Shown here: positions 1 to 5,828 of the stretch, in pieces
How positions within the stretch are numbered: the stretch's first letter is position 1
How the letters are laid out: every line of letters starts with the position of its first letter
Origin: Bacillota bacterium
Lineage (GTDB): Bacteria; Bacillota; Clostridia; Oscillospirales; Ruminococcaceae
Length of the DNA stretch: 7,836 nucleotides
Assembly: GCA_029550985.1 (NCBI GenBank)
Contig: JAKPGH010000187.1
Coordinates: forward strand, 1-7,836
Direction of reading: 5' to 3'
Notes under the pieces: model-generated
Database searches by the model: none
What the model saw: the letters and a program-made list of their open reading frames with translations, nothing else
Told to the model about the DNA's origin: nothing
Position numbers and translations under genes: made by a program

Positions 1-684
1 CAGCTGCTTAAGCTTGGTGAGAACGGCGGTGTAGTCGGCGGTGTTCTTCTCAAAACTCTCGACTGCGCAAAGGGTGCCGCCCAAACGCTCGACCTGCGCC
101 TTGTAGTAGGTCATGCACTGGTTGCCCCATTCGTCTTCGGAGTAGAGCAACGCAATATTCTTTTTGCCCAGATACTTGACATCCCACGTAGCGACACGAG
201 CCGCGGCGATGTCCTGCGTCATCGAAAGGGAGAACCCCCAATCGGTCTGGCCGAGGAAGTCGGCGTGTGAGCAGGTCAGCGCGTACTGGGGGAACTTCGC
301 CTCATGGTATATCTGCGCGCAGGGCAGAGAAACCGAGCTGGAGAACGAACCAATCTCGAGCAGATACTTATCGTTTGAGATGATCTGCTCCGCGATGTTG
401 GTACCCTCCTTGGCATCGTTGCGGTCATCGAAGTAATCGACATAGATCATGCCGCCCTTACCGTTGATACCGCCGTCTTCTTTAAGGTGCATGAGTGCGA
501 TCTCCATGCCGCGCTTGATGTACTCAGCGTAGGTCGCGTTGTCACCCGTGAACGGAAGCGATGCCGCGATGTAGTAATCGACAGGCGCATCATCGGGCTT
601 GGAGGGTTCCACCGGCTTTTGATTGCAGGCGACCAGGGAGATGGATAAGAGCAACGCCAGAAGTAGACAACTCAACTTTTTCAT
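1..684 (-). CDS. ABC transporter substrate-binding lipoprotein, branched-chain amino acid/amide type (3' part outside the window)
   Basis: This is the N-terminal 228 residues of an extracellular solute receptor for an ABC importer; the reading frame is open to the left edge. The start ATG at 684-682 follows a good ribosome binding site (GAGGAGAG, about 8 bases upstream). The protein opens with a lipoprotein signal peptide: MKK, a hydrophobic stretch, and lipobox LVAC with the acylated cysteine at residue 20. It should therefore be anchored to the outer face of the membrane. The mature part reads like the Peripla_BP_6 (LivK-like) fold: AASLPFTGDNATYAEYIKRG near the start, then GINGKGG, VDYFDDRND and NIALLYSEDEWGN. 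The ligand cannot be named; amino acids, amides or urea-like compounds are all bound by this family. The start overlaps the stop of the ATC-hydrolase-like gene by 4 bases (ATGA), so translation is probably coupled. Permease and ATPase genes would be expected beyond the left edge. Confidence 0.9.
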   Translation of the reverse strand, partial: MKKLSCLLLALLLSISLVACNQKPVEPSKPDDAPVDYYIAASLPFTGDNATYAEYIKRGMEIALMHLKEDGGINGKGGMIYVDYFDDRNDAKEGTNIAEQIISNDKYLLEIGSFSSSVSLPCAQIYHEAKFPQYALTCSHADFLGQTDWGFSLSMTQDIAAARVATWDVKYLGKKNIALLYSEDEWGNQCMTYYKAQVERLGGTLCAVESFEKNTADYTAVLTKLKQL

Positions 685-1238
685 TTTATTGTACTCTCCT
701 CATAATTATTTACGCACACCTGTGCGTTGGCTCCTTGTTGCGTCTTAAAGCAAAGGTTACACGTCTTGTCGCCCTTGGCAATCGTTCCGCCGAGCTCGAA
801 GTCCAGTCCGAGTGCCTTGCAGGTGCCGCGATCGCCTTCCATCGCGATGTCGCACAGCAGAGCGCAGGTTTCGTCATCGAGCCCTAGCTTCTGCCACGCG
901 CTCACAAGCGAGCAGTAGTGAAAGTCCACCCTTGCATAGAGACTGTTGCTTTCGATCAATTCTTTCTCAAAGGTGTTCGGTGCGCTGCGCGACATGAAGG
1001 TTTGCGCATAGACGTCTGCACGCAACACCCCGTCCGGGAACAACTGCCGCTCCTTTTCTCCGGACAGCAGTCCGGCTTTATAGATCGCACGGCGCATGAT
1101 AGGCTCGAGGTCGATTCCTTCCTTCTTAGCTTCGAGATAGAACAGCGCCATCCATGTAGCGCGCACTTCGTTGGCAGCGCGGCGTGTGTTGGCAATGACA
1201 TCATCCGTCACCGATGGGATGTTGTGGATTTTAGACAT
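681..1238 (-). CDS. L-2-amino-thiazoline-4-carboxylic acid (ATC) hydrolase-family protein
   Basis: This is a 185-residue soluble protein with no signal peptide. I recognise it as the ATC hydrolase family (Pfam ATC_hydrolase) from its C-terminal half: HYCSLVSAWQKLG with C109, then CDIAMEGDRG (about 129-138), then the closing motif GTIAKGDKTCNLCF (about 151-164), which contains the family's typical GD-x-x-C element. The founding member of the family opens the ring of L-2-amino-thiazoline-4-carboxylate on the route to cysteine, but most members are uncharacterised, so the substrate here is unknown. The N-terminal half is helical and rich in charged residues. The ATG at 1238-1236 is preceded by AAGGAAGG at 9 bases. 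The stop TGA at 683-681 overlaps the start of the binding lipoprotein, so the two form one operon. The likely role is to hydrolyse a compound brought in by that transporter (inference). Confidence 0.85.
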   Translation of the reverse strand: MSKIHNIPSVTDDVIANTRRAANEVRATWMALFYLEAKKEGIDLEPIMRRAIYKAGLLSGEKERQLFPDGVLRADVYAQTFMSRSAPNTFEKELIESNSLYARVDFHYCSLVSAWQKLGLDDETCALLCDIAMEGDRGTCKALGLDFELGGTIAKGDKTCNLCFKTQQGANAQVCVNNYEESTIK

Positions 1239-1262
1239 GTTTTATAACCTTCCTTGCAGTTT

Positions 1263-1302
1263 ATTATACTCATATTATAAAATCAGGTTTTTCGACACGC
1301 AA
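1263..1302 (-). promoter_or_regulatory. Candidate proximal promoter of the ATC-hydrolase/ABC operon
   Basis: A perfect -10 hexamer TATAAT lies at 1279-1274 with TTGCGT (3 of 6 matches) at 1302-1297, spaced by 17 bases. A second TATAAT at 1268-1263 has no good -35 partner. An imperfect inverted repeat, ATTGA (1321-1317) and TCAAT (1306-1302), touches the -35 and could be an operator. The weak -35 suits an activator-dependent promoter, which would fit control by the AraC-type regulator encoded upstream. This is inference from sequence only. Confidence 0.5.
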
Positions 1303-1338
1303 TTGAAGATTTCTACTCAATACTGGAAAAGTATCGGA

Positions 1339-1367
1339 ATTATAAACTTTTTTGTGATTTGTTTTAA
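1339..1367 (-). promoter_or_regulatory. Candidate distal promoter of the ATC-hydrolase/ABC operon
   Basis: TTAAAA (1367-1362, 4 of 6 matches to the -35 consensus) and TATAAT (1344-1339, 6 of 6) are separated by exactly 17 bases. It lies about 100 bases upstream of the ATC-hydrolase start. The region is very AT-rich, so chance matches are possible. About ten bases upstream is the palindrome GTCGCGAC (1378-1385), a possible regulator site. Confidence 0.4.
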
Positions 1368-1410
1368 AATATTGTGCGTCGCGACACTATGCTTCCATTG
1401 TAGGCGAACT

Positions 1411-1446
1411 AAAAAAAGCTGCAGCCGGAGACCCGGTTGCAGCTTT
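1411..1446 (-). terminator. Intrinsic terminator after the response regulator gene
   Basis: The arms 1446-1433 and 1428-1415 form a 14-base stem with one mismatch on the minus-strand transcript and a 4-base loop. The 3' arm runs into a tract of seven T. It begins 14 bases after the stop of the response regulator and separates it from the ATC-hydrolase operon. Read from the plus strand there is no comparable T run, so it serves the minus strand. Confidence 0.9.
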
Positions 1447-1459
1447 ACTCTGCCACGAA

Positions 1460-2545
1460 TTATTCGATAGCCGACGTGTTCGATGCATTTACGATGTTGC
1501 GGTATTCGCCCGGGCGCATGCCCACGCTCTCCTTGAAGACCCGGACGAAATATCCGCTGTCCTCATACCCGACGAGGTCGGAAATCTGGTAGATGCGCAG
1601 ATTGGTCGTTTGCAGATACTGCTTGGCCTTCTCGATGCGCAGCATCGTCAGGTATTTGGTAAAGTTTAGTCCCATATCGCGGCTGAATCGCGCAGAGAGA
1701 TAGTTGGGCGTCACATCAAGCATTTCTGCAGCCTGTGCGATACCAAAATTCTTGTCGGCAATGTTGTTGTTGATGAGCTGCAGGCAGGATGAGACGAGCG
1801 CAGTGATCCGACTCTTCTTGTTGGGGTCGCAACAGGCAGCACGCAGGTAGCCCTCCAGGCACTCGCGGATTTCCATCGGCGTCCTGCAGTTTTCCAGCTC
1901 CCGAATTCCGTTGTAGAGCCGCAGCACCGCCATTTGACGTTCCGTTCCGATGTTGATGCCCCATGTAATCTTCATCATGATTTCGCTGGCGATATGTATG
2001 CATTCTGATTGCTGCTTTCCGGTGCTCAACTGCTCCCACGCAGCGCGCATCTGCGCGATGGCATCCTGCGAATCTCCGCCTTGAACACTTTTGAGGATGC
2101 GCGCGACCCAGTCTTCAATGCTGATAGTGCAGGGCGTATGTGCGGCTGCGTCTGCTCGCTTTTGAATGATGAAGTGAGCCGCCGCGCGCAGCAGCTCGGA
2201 AAACTCCTCTTGATGAAACGGCTTCATTACATAGTCGTACACAATGGGAGAACGGATTGCGTACTGGAGATAGCGGCGGTCATCATAGGCAGAGACGATG
2301 ATGACGCAGGGCGGATTGGGAAACTTCTCGAGCTCAGTGGTAAGGCGAATGCCGTCCATGCACGGCATTCGTATGTCAGTCAGTAACAGATCTGCCTTTT
2401 TCGATGTGAGCAGTGCCAACATATCCTCTCCGTTATCTGCGGTACCCACAATTTCATAAGGATCGCTGAGTGACGATACCAAAGCAGTAAGTCCATCGAG
2501 AACCATCGCCTCGTCGTCAGCAATCGCAATACGTATTCTATCCAT
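1460..2545 (-). CDS. YesN-like response regulator with AraC-family DNA-binding domain
   Basis: This is a 361-residue cytoplasmic transcription regulator. Residues 1-120 form a receiver domain: acidic pair D10/D11 (ADDE), phospho-acceptor D57 in LLLTDIRMPCMDG, S85 in IVSAY, and K108 in MKPF. A helical linker of about 120 residues follows. Residues of roughly 250-357 form two AraC-type helix-turn-helix motifs, including IAQAAEMLDVTPNYLSARFS and the second-helix signature IYQISDLVGYEDSGYFVRVF, ending KESVGMRPGEYR. I chose the ATG at 2545-2543 because AGGAGGT lies 8 bases upstream and the receiver domain begins at once; an upstream start at 2617 would add 24 residues unlike the family. The gene overlaps the kinase gene by 8 bases, so the pair is co-translated. 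Its likely target is the ATC-hydrolase/ABC operon directly downstream, or its own promoter. Confidence 0.95.
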   Translation of the reverse strand: MDRIRIAIADDEAMVLDGLTALVSSLSDPYEIVGTADNGEDMLALLTSKKADLLLTDIRMPCMDGIRLTTELEKFPNPPCVIIVSAYDDRRYLQYAIRSPIVYDYVMKPFHQEEFSELLRAAAHFIIQKRADAAAHTPCTISIEDWVARILKSVQGGDSQDAIAQMRAAWEQLSTGKQQSECIHIASEIMMKITWGINIGTERQMAVLRLYNGIRELENCRTPMEIRECLEGYLRAACCDPNKKSRITALVSSCLQLINNNIADKNFGIAQAAEMLDVTPNYLSARFSRDMGLNFTKYLTMLRIEKAKQYLQTTNLRIYQISDLVGYEDSGYFVRVFKESVGMRPGEYRNIVNASNTSAIE

Positions 2546-4253
2546 TGTTCCAGACCTCCTCTTTATCAAGCCGATCACCCGGAATTCGAATTTGAGCAAT
2601 GGTGAACCCGTCTTCATAGCGAAATCTTAGCCGGCTGTGTTCGCCGTAGAACGTGCGCAGACGCTCGTCTACATTGCGAATGCCGTAGTGCTTGGTCTTG
2701 ATTGACCGATCGAGCTCCAGCAGAGCGCGAATTTTCTCGAGATCAGCCGGTTTACCGTTGTTGCACACCTCGAGCACCAGATCGCCTTCCTGCATAAATG
2801 CACGGATCTTGATGCAGCCTGTCTGATTGGTGTCGAAAAATCCATGTTGCAGGGCGTTTTCTACCAACGGCTGCAGTAGCAGCTTGATGATGACAAAGTC
2901 CTCCACACCGTCCTCTACGTCGTAGACCGCTGTGTACCGGTTGGGGTAGCGAATCATCATGATGTTAAGGTAGCAGCGCACCTGCTCAATTTCCCCCTGC
3001 ACCTTGATCATGGCGTTACCGCTGTTGAGGCTGTTGCGAAACATTCCCACGAGGTAGACGACCATATCGCGAATCTCGTTTGCGCCGTGCCGGACGGCGA
3101 TCCAGCCGATGGAATCAAGCGTGTTATAAAGGAAATGTGGATTGATCTGGGCCTGTAGCAACAAAAATTCATTGTGGATCTCCCGCTCGCTCGCGCGGCG
3201 AATCTCATCCATTGAGAGCTGGAGCTGCTCCATGAGTGAGTTGTAGCTTTCGTAGAGAATGCGCATTTCCCCGCGCAGGGATGGGCTCACCGGAATGCGG
3301 TCGTATTGTTTCTTTTCACTGGATTTGTCCATAAATCCTACCAGGGATATGATCGGTTGCGTAAGCCGGTGCGCCGCGATTGCCGAGAGTACGATGCCCA
3401 GCACAACCATTCCCGTCCCCACCCACAAGATGAGCATGATGAGCGACTTTGAGCCGGCGAGCATACTGCTGCCTTTCAGAACGCATACGAGCTTCCAGCC
3501 GTTTTGAGGAAAAGGTCGCACAACGGTAATCGTCTCGTCGCGCAGCTCGTAAGACACCGATTCCACATCAGAAACCTGCAGATCACTCAATTCCATCGAA
3601 CGCGAAGAATAGGGGAGCATGAGGTTGTCATCTGCATCAAGCAGGTAAAGCTTGCCCTTAACCGTGCTGTGCGCCGAAAACGTCCAGAACACTTCTGAGA
3701 TCTTGAGAATTGTCAGGTCAACCGTCACGATACCAAGCTGACGGGTAGGATCATTCTTATCGAAGATGTTACGCGTCGCACGTACCGTTTCGTTATTGTG
3801 GGGCCGAAACTCCCACAAAAAACCATAACCGAGGATGTAGTCTTCCACGTGTTTTGTCCCTGGCTCATAGACTCCATCCTCGTTTTTCATACACACGTCG
3901 CCGTTTGAGGTCACCGGATAGACGCACACGGTATATTGCTGCTGAGGGTAGATAGCCGCGGTGACGATTTCGTCGAAGCGACGGGAGGCGGCGGTGTCCC
4001 ACCCGCCGGTCTCCTGTTGGGAGCGCAGTATCTCCTGCAGTGAATCATTGATGCAGATATCAAGCGCAAAGTTCTGCATCTGCATGAAGGTATCTTCAAT
4101 GCTGCCAAAGCTTTTGTCAAGCTGCGCGTCATACACAAGCTGGCTTTCACGATAAAAAAGGCGTTGCATTCCCGAGATGGTGATAACTGCCATGAGCATC
4201 ATCGCCAGAAGAATGATAACGGAATAGATCAAAATCATCTTCTTTTTCAACAT
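2538..4253 (-). CDS. YesM-like sensor histidine kinase (LytS/His_kinase family)
   Basis: This is a 571-residue membrane kinase. TM1 spans about residues 7-28, an extracellular sensor region of about 240 residues follows (Cache-like by arrangement), and TM2 spans about 271-293. A HAMP linker covers about 294-346. The phospho-acceptor is H373 in QINPHFLYNTLDSIGW, the hallmark of the YesM/LytS His_kinase family. The ATPase domain has the N-box LLLQPLVENALQHG (E465, N466) and the G-box HYGIRNVDERL (about 522-532). The D-box reads EVCNNGKP (N498, N499, G500), with Asn where Asp is usual. I chose ATG at 4253 because GGGAGA sits 7 bases upstream; a GTG 15 bases earlier has no good ribosome binding site. 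It overlaps the regulator gene by 8 bases. The signal is unknown; relatives mostly respond to sugars or peptides, and the neighbouring operon suggests a small nitrogenous solute (inference). Confidence 0.95.
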   Translation of the reverse strand: MLKKKMILIYSVIILLAMMLMAVITISGMQRLFYRESQLVYDAQLDKSFGSIEDTFMQMQNFALDICINDSLQEILRSQQETGGWDTAASRRFDEIVTAAIYPQQQYTVCVYPVTSNGDVCMKNEDGVYEPGTKHVEDYILGYGFLWEFRPHNNETVRATRNIFDKNDPTRQLGIVTVDLTILKISEVFWTFSAHSTVKGKLYLLDADDNLMLPYSSRSMELSDLQVSDVESVSYELRDETITVVRPFPQNGWKLVCVLKGSSMLAGSKSLIMLILWVGTGMVVLGIVLSAIAAHRLTQPIISLVGFMDKSSEKKQYDRIPVSPSLRGEMRILYESYNSLMEQLQLSMDEIRRASEREIHNEFLLLQAQINPHFLYNTLDSIGWIAVRHGANEIRDMVVYLVGMFRNSLNSGNAMIKVQGEIEQVRCYLNIMMIRYPNRYTAVYDVEDGVEDFVIIKLLLQPLVENALQHGFFDTNQTGCIKIRAFMQEGDLVLEVCNNGKPADLEKIRALLELDRSIKTKHYGIRNVDERLRTFYGEHSRLRFRYEDGFTIAQIRIPGDRLDKEEVWNNG

Positions 4254-4285
4254 CGTCGTGTCTCCCACTTTGTTTCTCGCTTACT

Positions 4286-4314
4286 AGAATACCAGAAACC
4301 CCGCGCAGAGAAAA
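4286..4314 (-). promoter_or_regulatory. Weak candidate promoter for the two-component operon
   Basis: An extended -10 (TGG then TATTCT, 4294-4286) lies about 33 bases upstream of the kinase start, with TTTTCT (3 of 6) at 4314-4309 and a 17-base spacer. An alternative -10 TATAAA lies at 4324-4319 without a convincing -35. Neither is strong. Confidence 0.3.
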
Positions 4315-4326
4315 CCCTTTTATAGC

Positions 4327-4431
4327 GCCATGGGATAGAGAATCCAGGGAATCTTTACTGGCCTGCGCTAAATTGGCACAGGATGTGGTTTTGCCAACGC
4401 CCTTTTGGTTGGCGATGGCGATGATTTGTGT
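4327..4431 (-). pseudogene. parA: Decayed 5' fragment of a ParA/Soj-type partition ATPase
   Basis: Read on the minus strand, the frame gives TQIIAIANQKGVGKTTSCAN followed by LAQASKDSLDSLSHG. The first part is the unmistakable N-terminus of a ParA/Soj ATPase, whose normal deviant Walker A reads KGGxGKTT; here one Gly is missing. The second part resembles the following family segment (LAQAGKK...DPQGSLTISLG) with internal pieces deleted. No ATG stands before the Thr codon (the codon there is CCC), and a TGA lies in frame just upstream. A GAGGTGA sequence remains at the place of the ribosome binding site. The rest of the protein (normally about 250 residues or more) is absent. ParA proteins that begin this way are common on integrative conjugative elements and plasmids of Clostridia, so this is probably an element remnant. 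It abuts the promoter region of the kinase gene. Confidence 0.75.
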
Positions 4432-4485
4432 GGGGTGACTTCACCTCAATTCTAAAATTGTTGTTGCTAAAATACCCCGGAAACG

Positions 4486-4516
4486 AAAAAGCGCCCAGCA
4501 GGAATACTGAGCGCTT
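4486..4516 (-). terminator. Terminator-like hairpin upstream of the ParA fragment
   Basis: Arms AAGCGC (4489-4494) and GCGCTT (4511-4516) pair, with CAG/CTG inside after one mismatch and an 8-base loop. On the minus strand the 3' arm continues as TTTTTCG, so it could end transcription entering from the right. No gene directly upstream needs it now; it may be a relic of the mobile element. Confidence 0.5.
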
Positions 4517-4522
4517 ACTGAA
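4510..4522 (-). repeat. Imperfect copy of the rpsI 3' end (candidate attachment site)
   Basis: On the minus strand this reads TTCAGTAAGCGCT. The end of rpsI at 4808-4796 reads TTCAGCAAGCGCT: 12 of 13 bases match, in the same orientation, 286 bases apart. The rpsI 3' end is a known integration site of Firmicutes integrative elements, and such elements leave a duplicated core. The copy overlaps one arm of a hairpin, so coincidence is possible. Confidence 0.4.
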
Positions 4523-4580
4523 TAGATCAATTCTATTTTGTTGGGCTTAGGTCAAACCGATTTTATGCAAAAACATATTT

Positions 4581-4608
4581 GGGGAGGAGGAGAAAACACC
4601 TCCCTCCC
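4581..4608. repeat. G-rich/C-rich inverted repeat
   Basis: GGGGAGGAGG (4581-4590) and CCTCCCTCCC (4599-4608) pair with one mismatch and one G-U wobble around an 8-base loop. There is no T run on either side, so it is unlikely to be a terminator. Its function is unknown. Confidence 0.5.
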
Positions 4609-4746
4609 ATGCTTTAAATTCCACGCCGGTTGTCATGTTTTTTAACCCATAACCCCTCATTTTGGGGCGGTTATCCACTGATTAACCCATATAAAACGGT
4701 CAAAACAGATCTCGTTATGATAAATCATGCTAAATCCTTCAAACAG

Positions 4747-4777
4747 AAAAACCCCGTAATTTTACGGGGTTTTTTTG
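4747..4777 (-). terminator. Strong bidirectional terminator after rpsI
   Basis: Arms 4747-4758 and 4763-4774 form a perfect 12-base stem (core ACCCCGTA/TACGGGGT) with a 4-base loop. The minus-strand transcript ends in five T and the plus strand in seven T, so it can work in both directions. It lies about 20 bases beyond the rpsI stop and closes the rplM-rpsI operon. Confidence 0.93.
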
Positions 4778-4793
4778 CATTTTTAGGCTACTT

Positions 4794-5198
4794 TTAGCGC
4801 TTGCTGAACTGAGGTGCGCGACGGGCGGCCTTGAGTCCGTACTTTTTGCGCTCCTTCATGCGAGGGTCGCGGGTCAGGAAACCGGCCTTCTTCAGCACGG
4901 GACGCAGCTCTTCGTTGTAGGTGAGCAGGGCGCGGGAAATGCCGTGGCGAATGGCACCAGCCTGTCCGGTTACGCCGCCGCCGGCTACCCGAACCACCAC
5001 GTCGAACTTGGAGGTGGTCTGAGTCAGTTCCAGAGGTTGGCGGACCAGCAGCTTCAGGGTATCCAGTCCGAAGTAATCGTCGATATCTCTGTCGTTGATG
5101 GTGATTTTTCCGGTGCCGGGATACAGCCGAACTCTGGCTACCGATTTCTTTCTGCGGCCGGTACCGTAAAAATAAGCCTTGGTATCATAAATTCCCAT
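4794..5198 (-). CDS. rpsI: Small-subunit ribosomal protein S9 (uS9)
   Basis: This is a 134-residue protein, the normal size for bacterial S9 (about 130). Diagnostic parts are YGTGRRKKSVARVRLYPGTG near the N-terminus, GGGVTGQAGAIRHGISRALL in the middle, and the basic tail ending in RRAPQFSKR. That C-terminal tail reaches the ribosomal P site in known ribosomes. It starts with ATG at 5198-5196, preceded by a purine-rich GGAAAGGGGG. Only 19 bases separate it from the rplM stop, and the ribosome binding site begins right at that stop, so the two are one operon. The stop lies about 20 bases before the terminator. The last 13 or so bases of the gene are imperfectly repeated further downstream (see the candidate attachment site). 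Confidence 0.98.
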   Translation of the reverse strand: MGIYDTKAYFYGTGRRKKSVARVRLYPGTGKITINDRDIDDYFGLDTLKLLVRQPLELTQTTSKFDVVVRVAGGGVTGQAGAIRHGISRALLTYNEELRPVLKKAGFLTRDPRMKERKKYGLKAARRAPQFSKR

Positions 5199-5217
5199 CT
5201 TCTAATATCCCCCTTTC

Positions 5218-5646
5218 CTACAGCGTCCAAGCTTCAGGCTTCTGGGCCTGATTTTGATGCTCGGCACCGCGATAGATGCGGACGCGAGTCAGACATTTGC
5301 GGCCAACGGAATTGTCGGGCAGCATGCCTTTAATGGCCAGCATCATAGCCCGTTCGGGGCGAGTTCTCATCAAATCGTCGTAGCGGATTTCCTTCAAACC
5401 GCCAACCCAGCCGGAATGGTGACGATAGAACTTCTTCTCCAGCTTCTTGCCGGTGAGGACCGCCTTTTCGGCATTCACGATGACAACATGGTCGCCGCAG
5501 TCGGCGTGGGGGGCAAAGGTGGGCTTATGCTTGCCCCGCAGGATGTGAGCCGCAAGAGCGGCGGTTCTGCCAAGAGGCTTTCCAGCGGCGTCTAACAGAT
5601 ACCACTTGCGGGTAATCTCGCCGGCCTTAGGCATATAGGTGGACAT
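5218..5646 (-). CDS. rplM: Large-subunit ribosomal protein L13 (uL13)
   Basis: This is a 142-residue protein, the usual length of L13. Family marks are KWYLLDAAGKPLGRTAALAA near the start, ILRGKHKPTFAPHADCGDHV, VNAEKAVLTGKKLEKKFYRHHSGWVGGL in two stretches around residues 57-84, and AIKGMLPDNSVGRKCLTRVRIY towards the end. L13 is an early assembly protein of the 50S subunit. The ATG at 5646-5644 follows AGGAGGG at 9 bases. It is the first gene of the rplM-rpsI operon, driven by a near-consensus promoter about 75 bases upstream. Nothing in the protein looks unusual. Confidence 0.98.
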   Translation of the reverse strand: MSTYMPKAGEITRKWYLLDAAGKPLGRTAALAAHILRGKHKPTFAPHADCGDHVVIVNAEKAVLTGKKLEKKFYRHHSGWVGGLKEIRYDDLMRTRPERAMMLAIKGMLPDNSVGRKCLTRVRIYRGAEHQNQAQKPEAWTL

Positions 5647-5712
5647 GTTTCGATTCCCTCCTGATTTGGCGGCATAGTTCGCCGCATGACGTATTCATCC
5701 AAGGATTCAACA
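5647..5712 (-). promoter_or_regulatory. 5' leader of the rplM-rpsI mRNA, possible L13 leader
   Basis: The predicted leader of about 65 bases contains a hairpin, GCGGC (5685-5681) with GCCGC (5673-5669) and a 7-base loop, immediately upstream of the ribosome binding site. A small ATCC-TT-GGAT hairpin precedes it. Firmicutes rplM mRNAs are known to carry a leader structure (L13 leader) thought to mediate autoregulation; position and size fit, but I could not align it to the consensus. Confidence 0.35.
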
Positions 5713-5718
5713 TTCCCT

Positions 5719-5747
5719 AGTATACATAAGGAGTGTTTTGCTGTCAA
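5719..5747 (-). promoter_or_regulatory. Near-consensus promoter of rplM-rpsI
   Basis: TTGACA (5747-5742, perfect) and TATACT (5724-5719, 5 of 6) are separated by 17 bases, giving a start near 5712. This is the strongest housekeeping promoter in the window, as expected for ribosomal proteins. Confidence 0.92.
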
Positions 5748-5828
5748 GAAGTTTTTGAATCTAGGCTTTGCATCCTCTGTTTTTCTCGCTTATTCTCCCG
5801 AATACTCACTCAATCTCTGTTTCGATTT

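Larger units (their letters stand above)
4254..4793. other. 540-base gene-free region between rpsI and the kinase gene
   Basis: No intact gene is seen on either strand. From right to left it holds the rpsI terminator (4747-4777), a palindrome ATGAT-AA-ATCAT (4717-4728), two copies of TTAACCCATA 40 bases apart (4642-4651 and 4682-4691), one DnaA-box-like TTATCCACT (4671-4679, 8 of 9), a G-rich/C-rich hairpin (4581-4608), a terminator-like hairpin (4486-4516), the palindrome GGTGA-CT-TCACC (4434-4445), and a ParA fragment (4327-4431). This density of structure, together with the broken gene, suggests leftover mobile-element DNA (inference). Confidence 0.6.

Noticed and set aside
918..1247. Plus-strand open frames of about 110 codons opposite the ATC-hydrolase gene
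   Set aside because: They are antisense shadows of a recognised gene family without ribosome binding sites or known motifs.
2546..2617. A 24-residue N-terminal extension of the response regulator
   Set aside because: It overlaps the kinase gene further and resembles no receiver-domain start, while the ATG at 2545 has an excellent ribosome binding site.
4254..4268. GTG start 15 bases upstream for the kinase
   Set aside because: It has no good ribosome binding site at the right distance, whereas the ATG at 4253 does.
4671..4679. Single DnaA-box-like site as evidence for a replication origin
   Set aside because: There is one imperfect box only, with no cluster and no replication gene nearby.
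4273..5792. The 11-base sequence TTTCTCGCTTA occurring at 4273-4283 and 5782-5792
   Set aside because: Several exact 11-base repeats are expected by chance in a window of this size, and the flanks do not match well.
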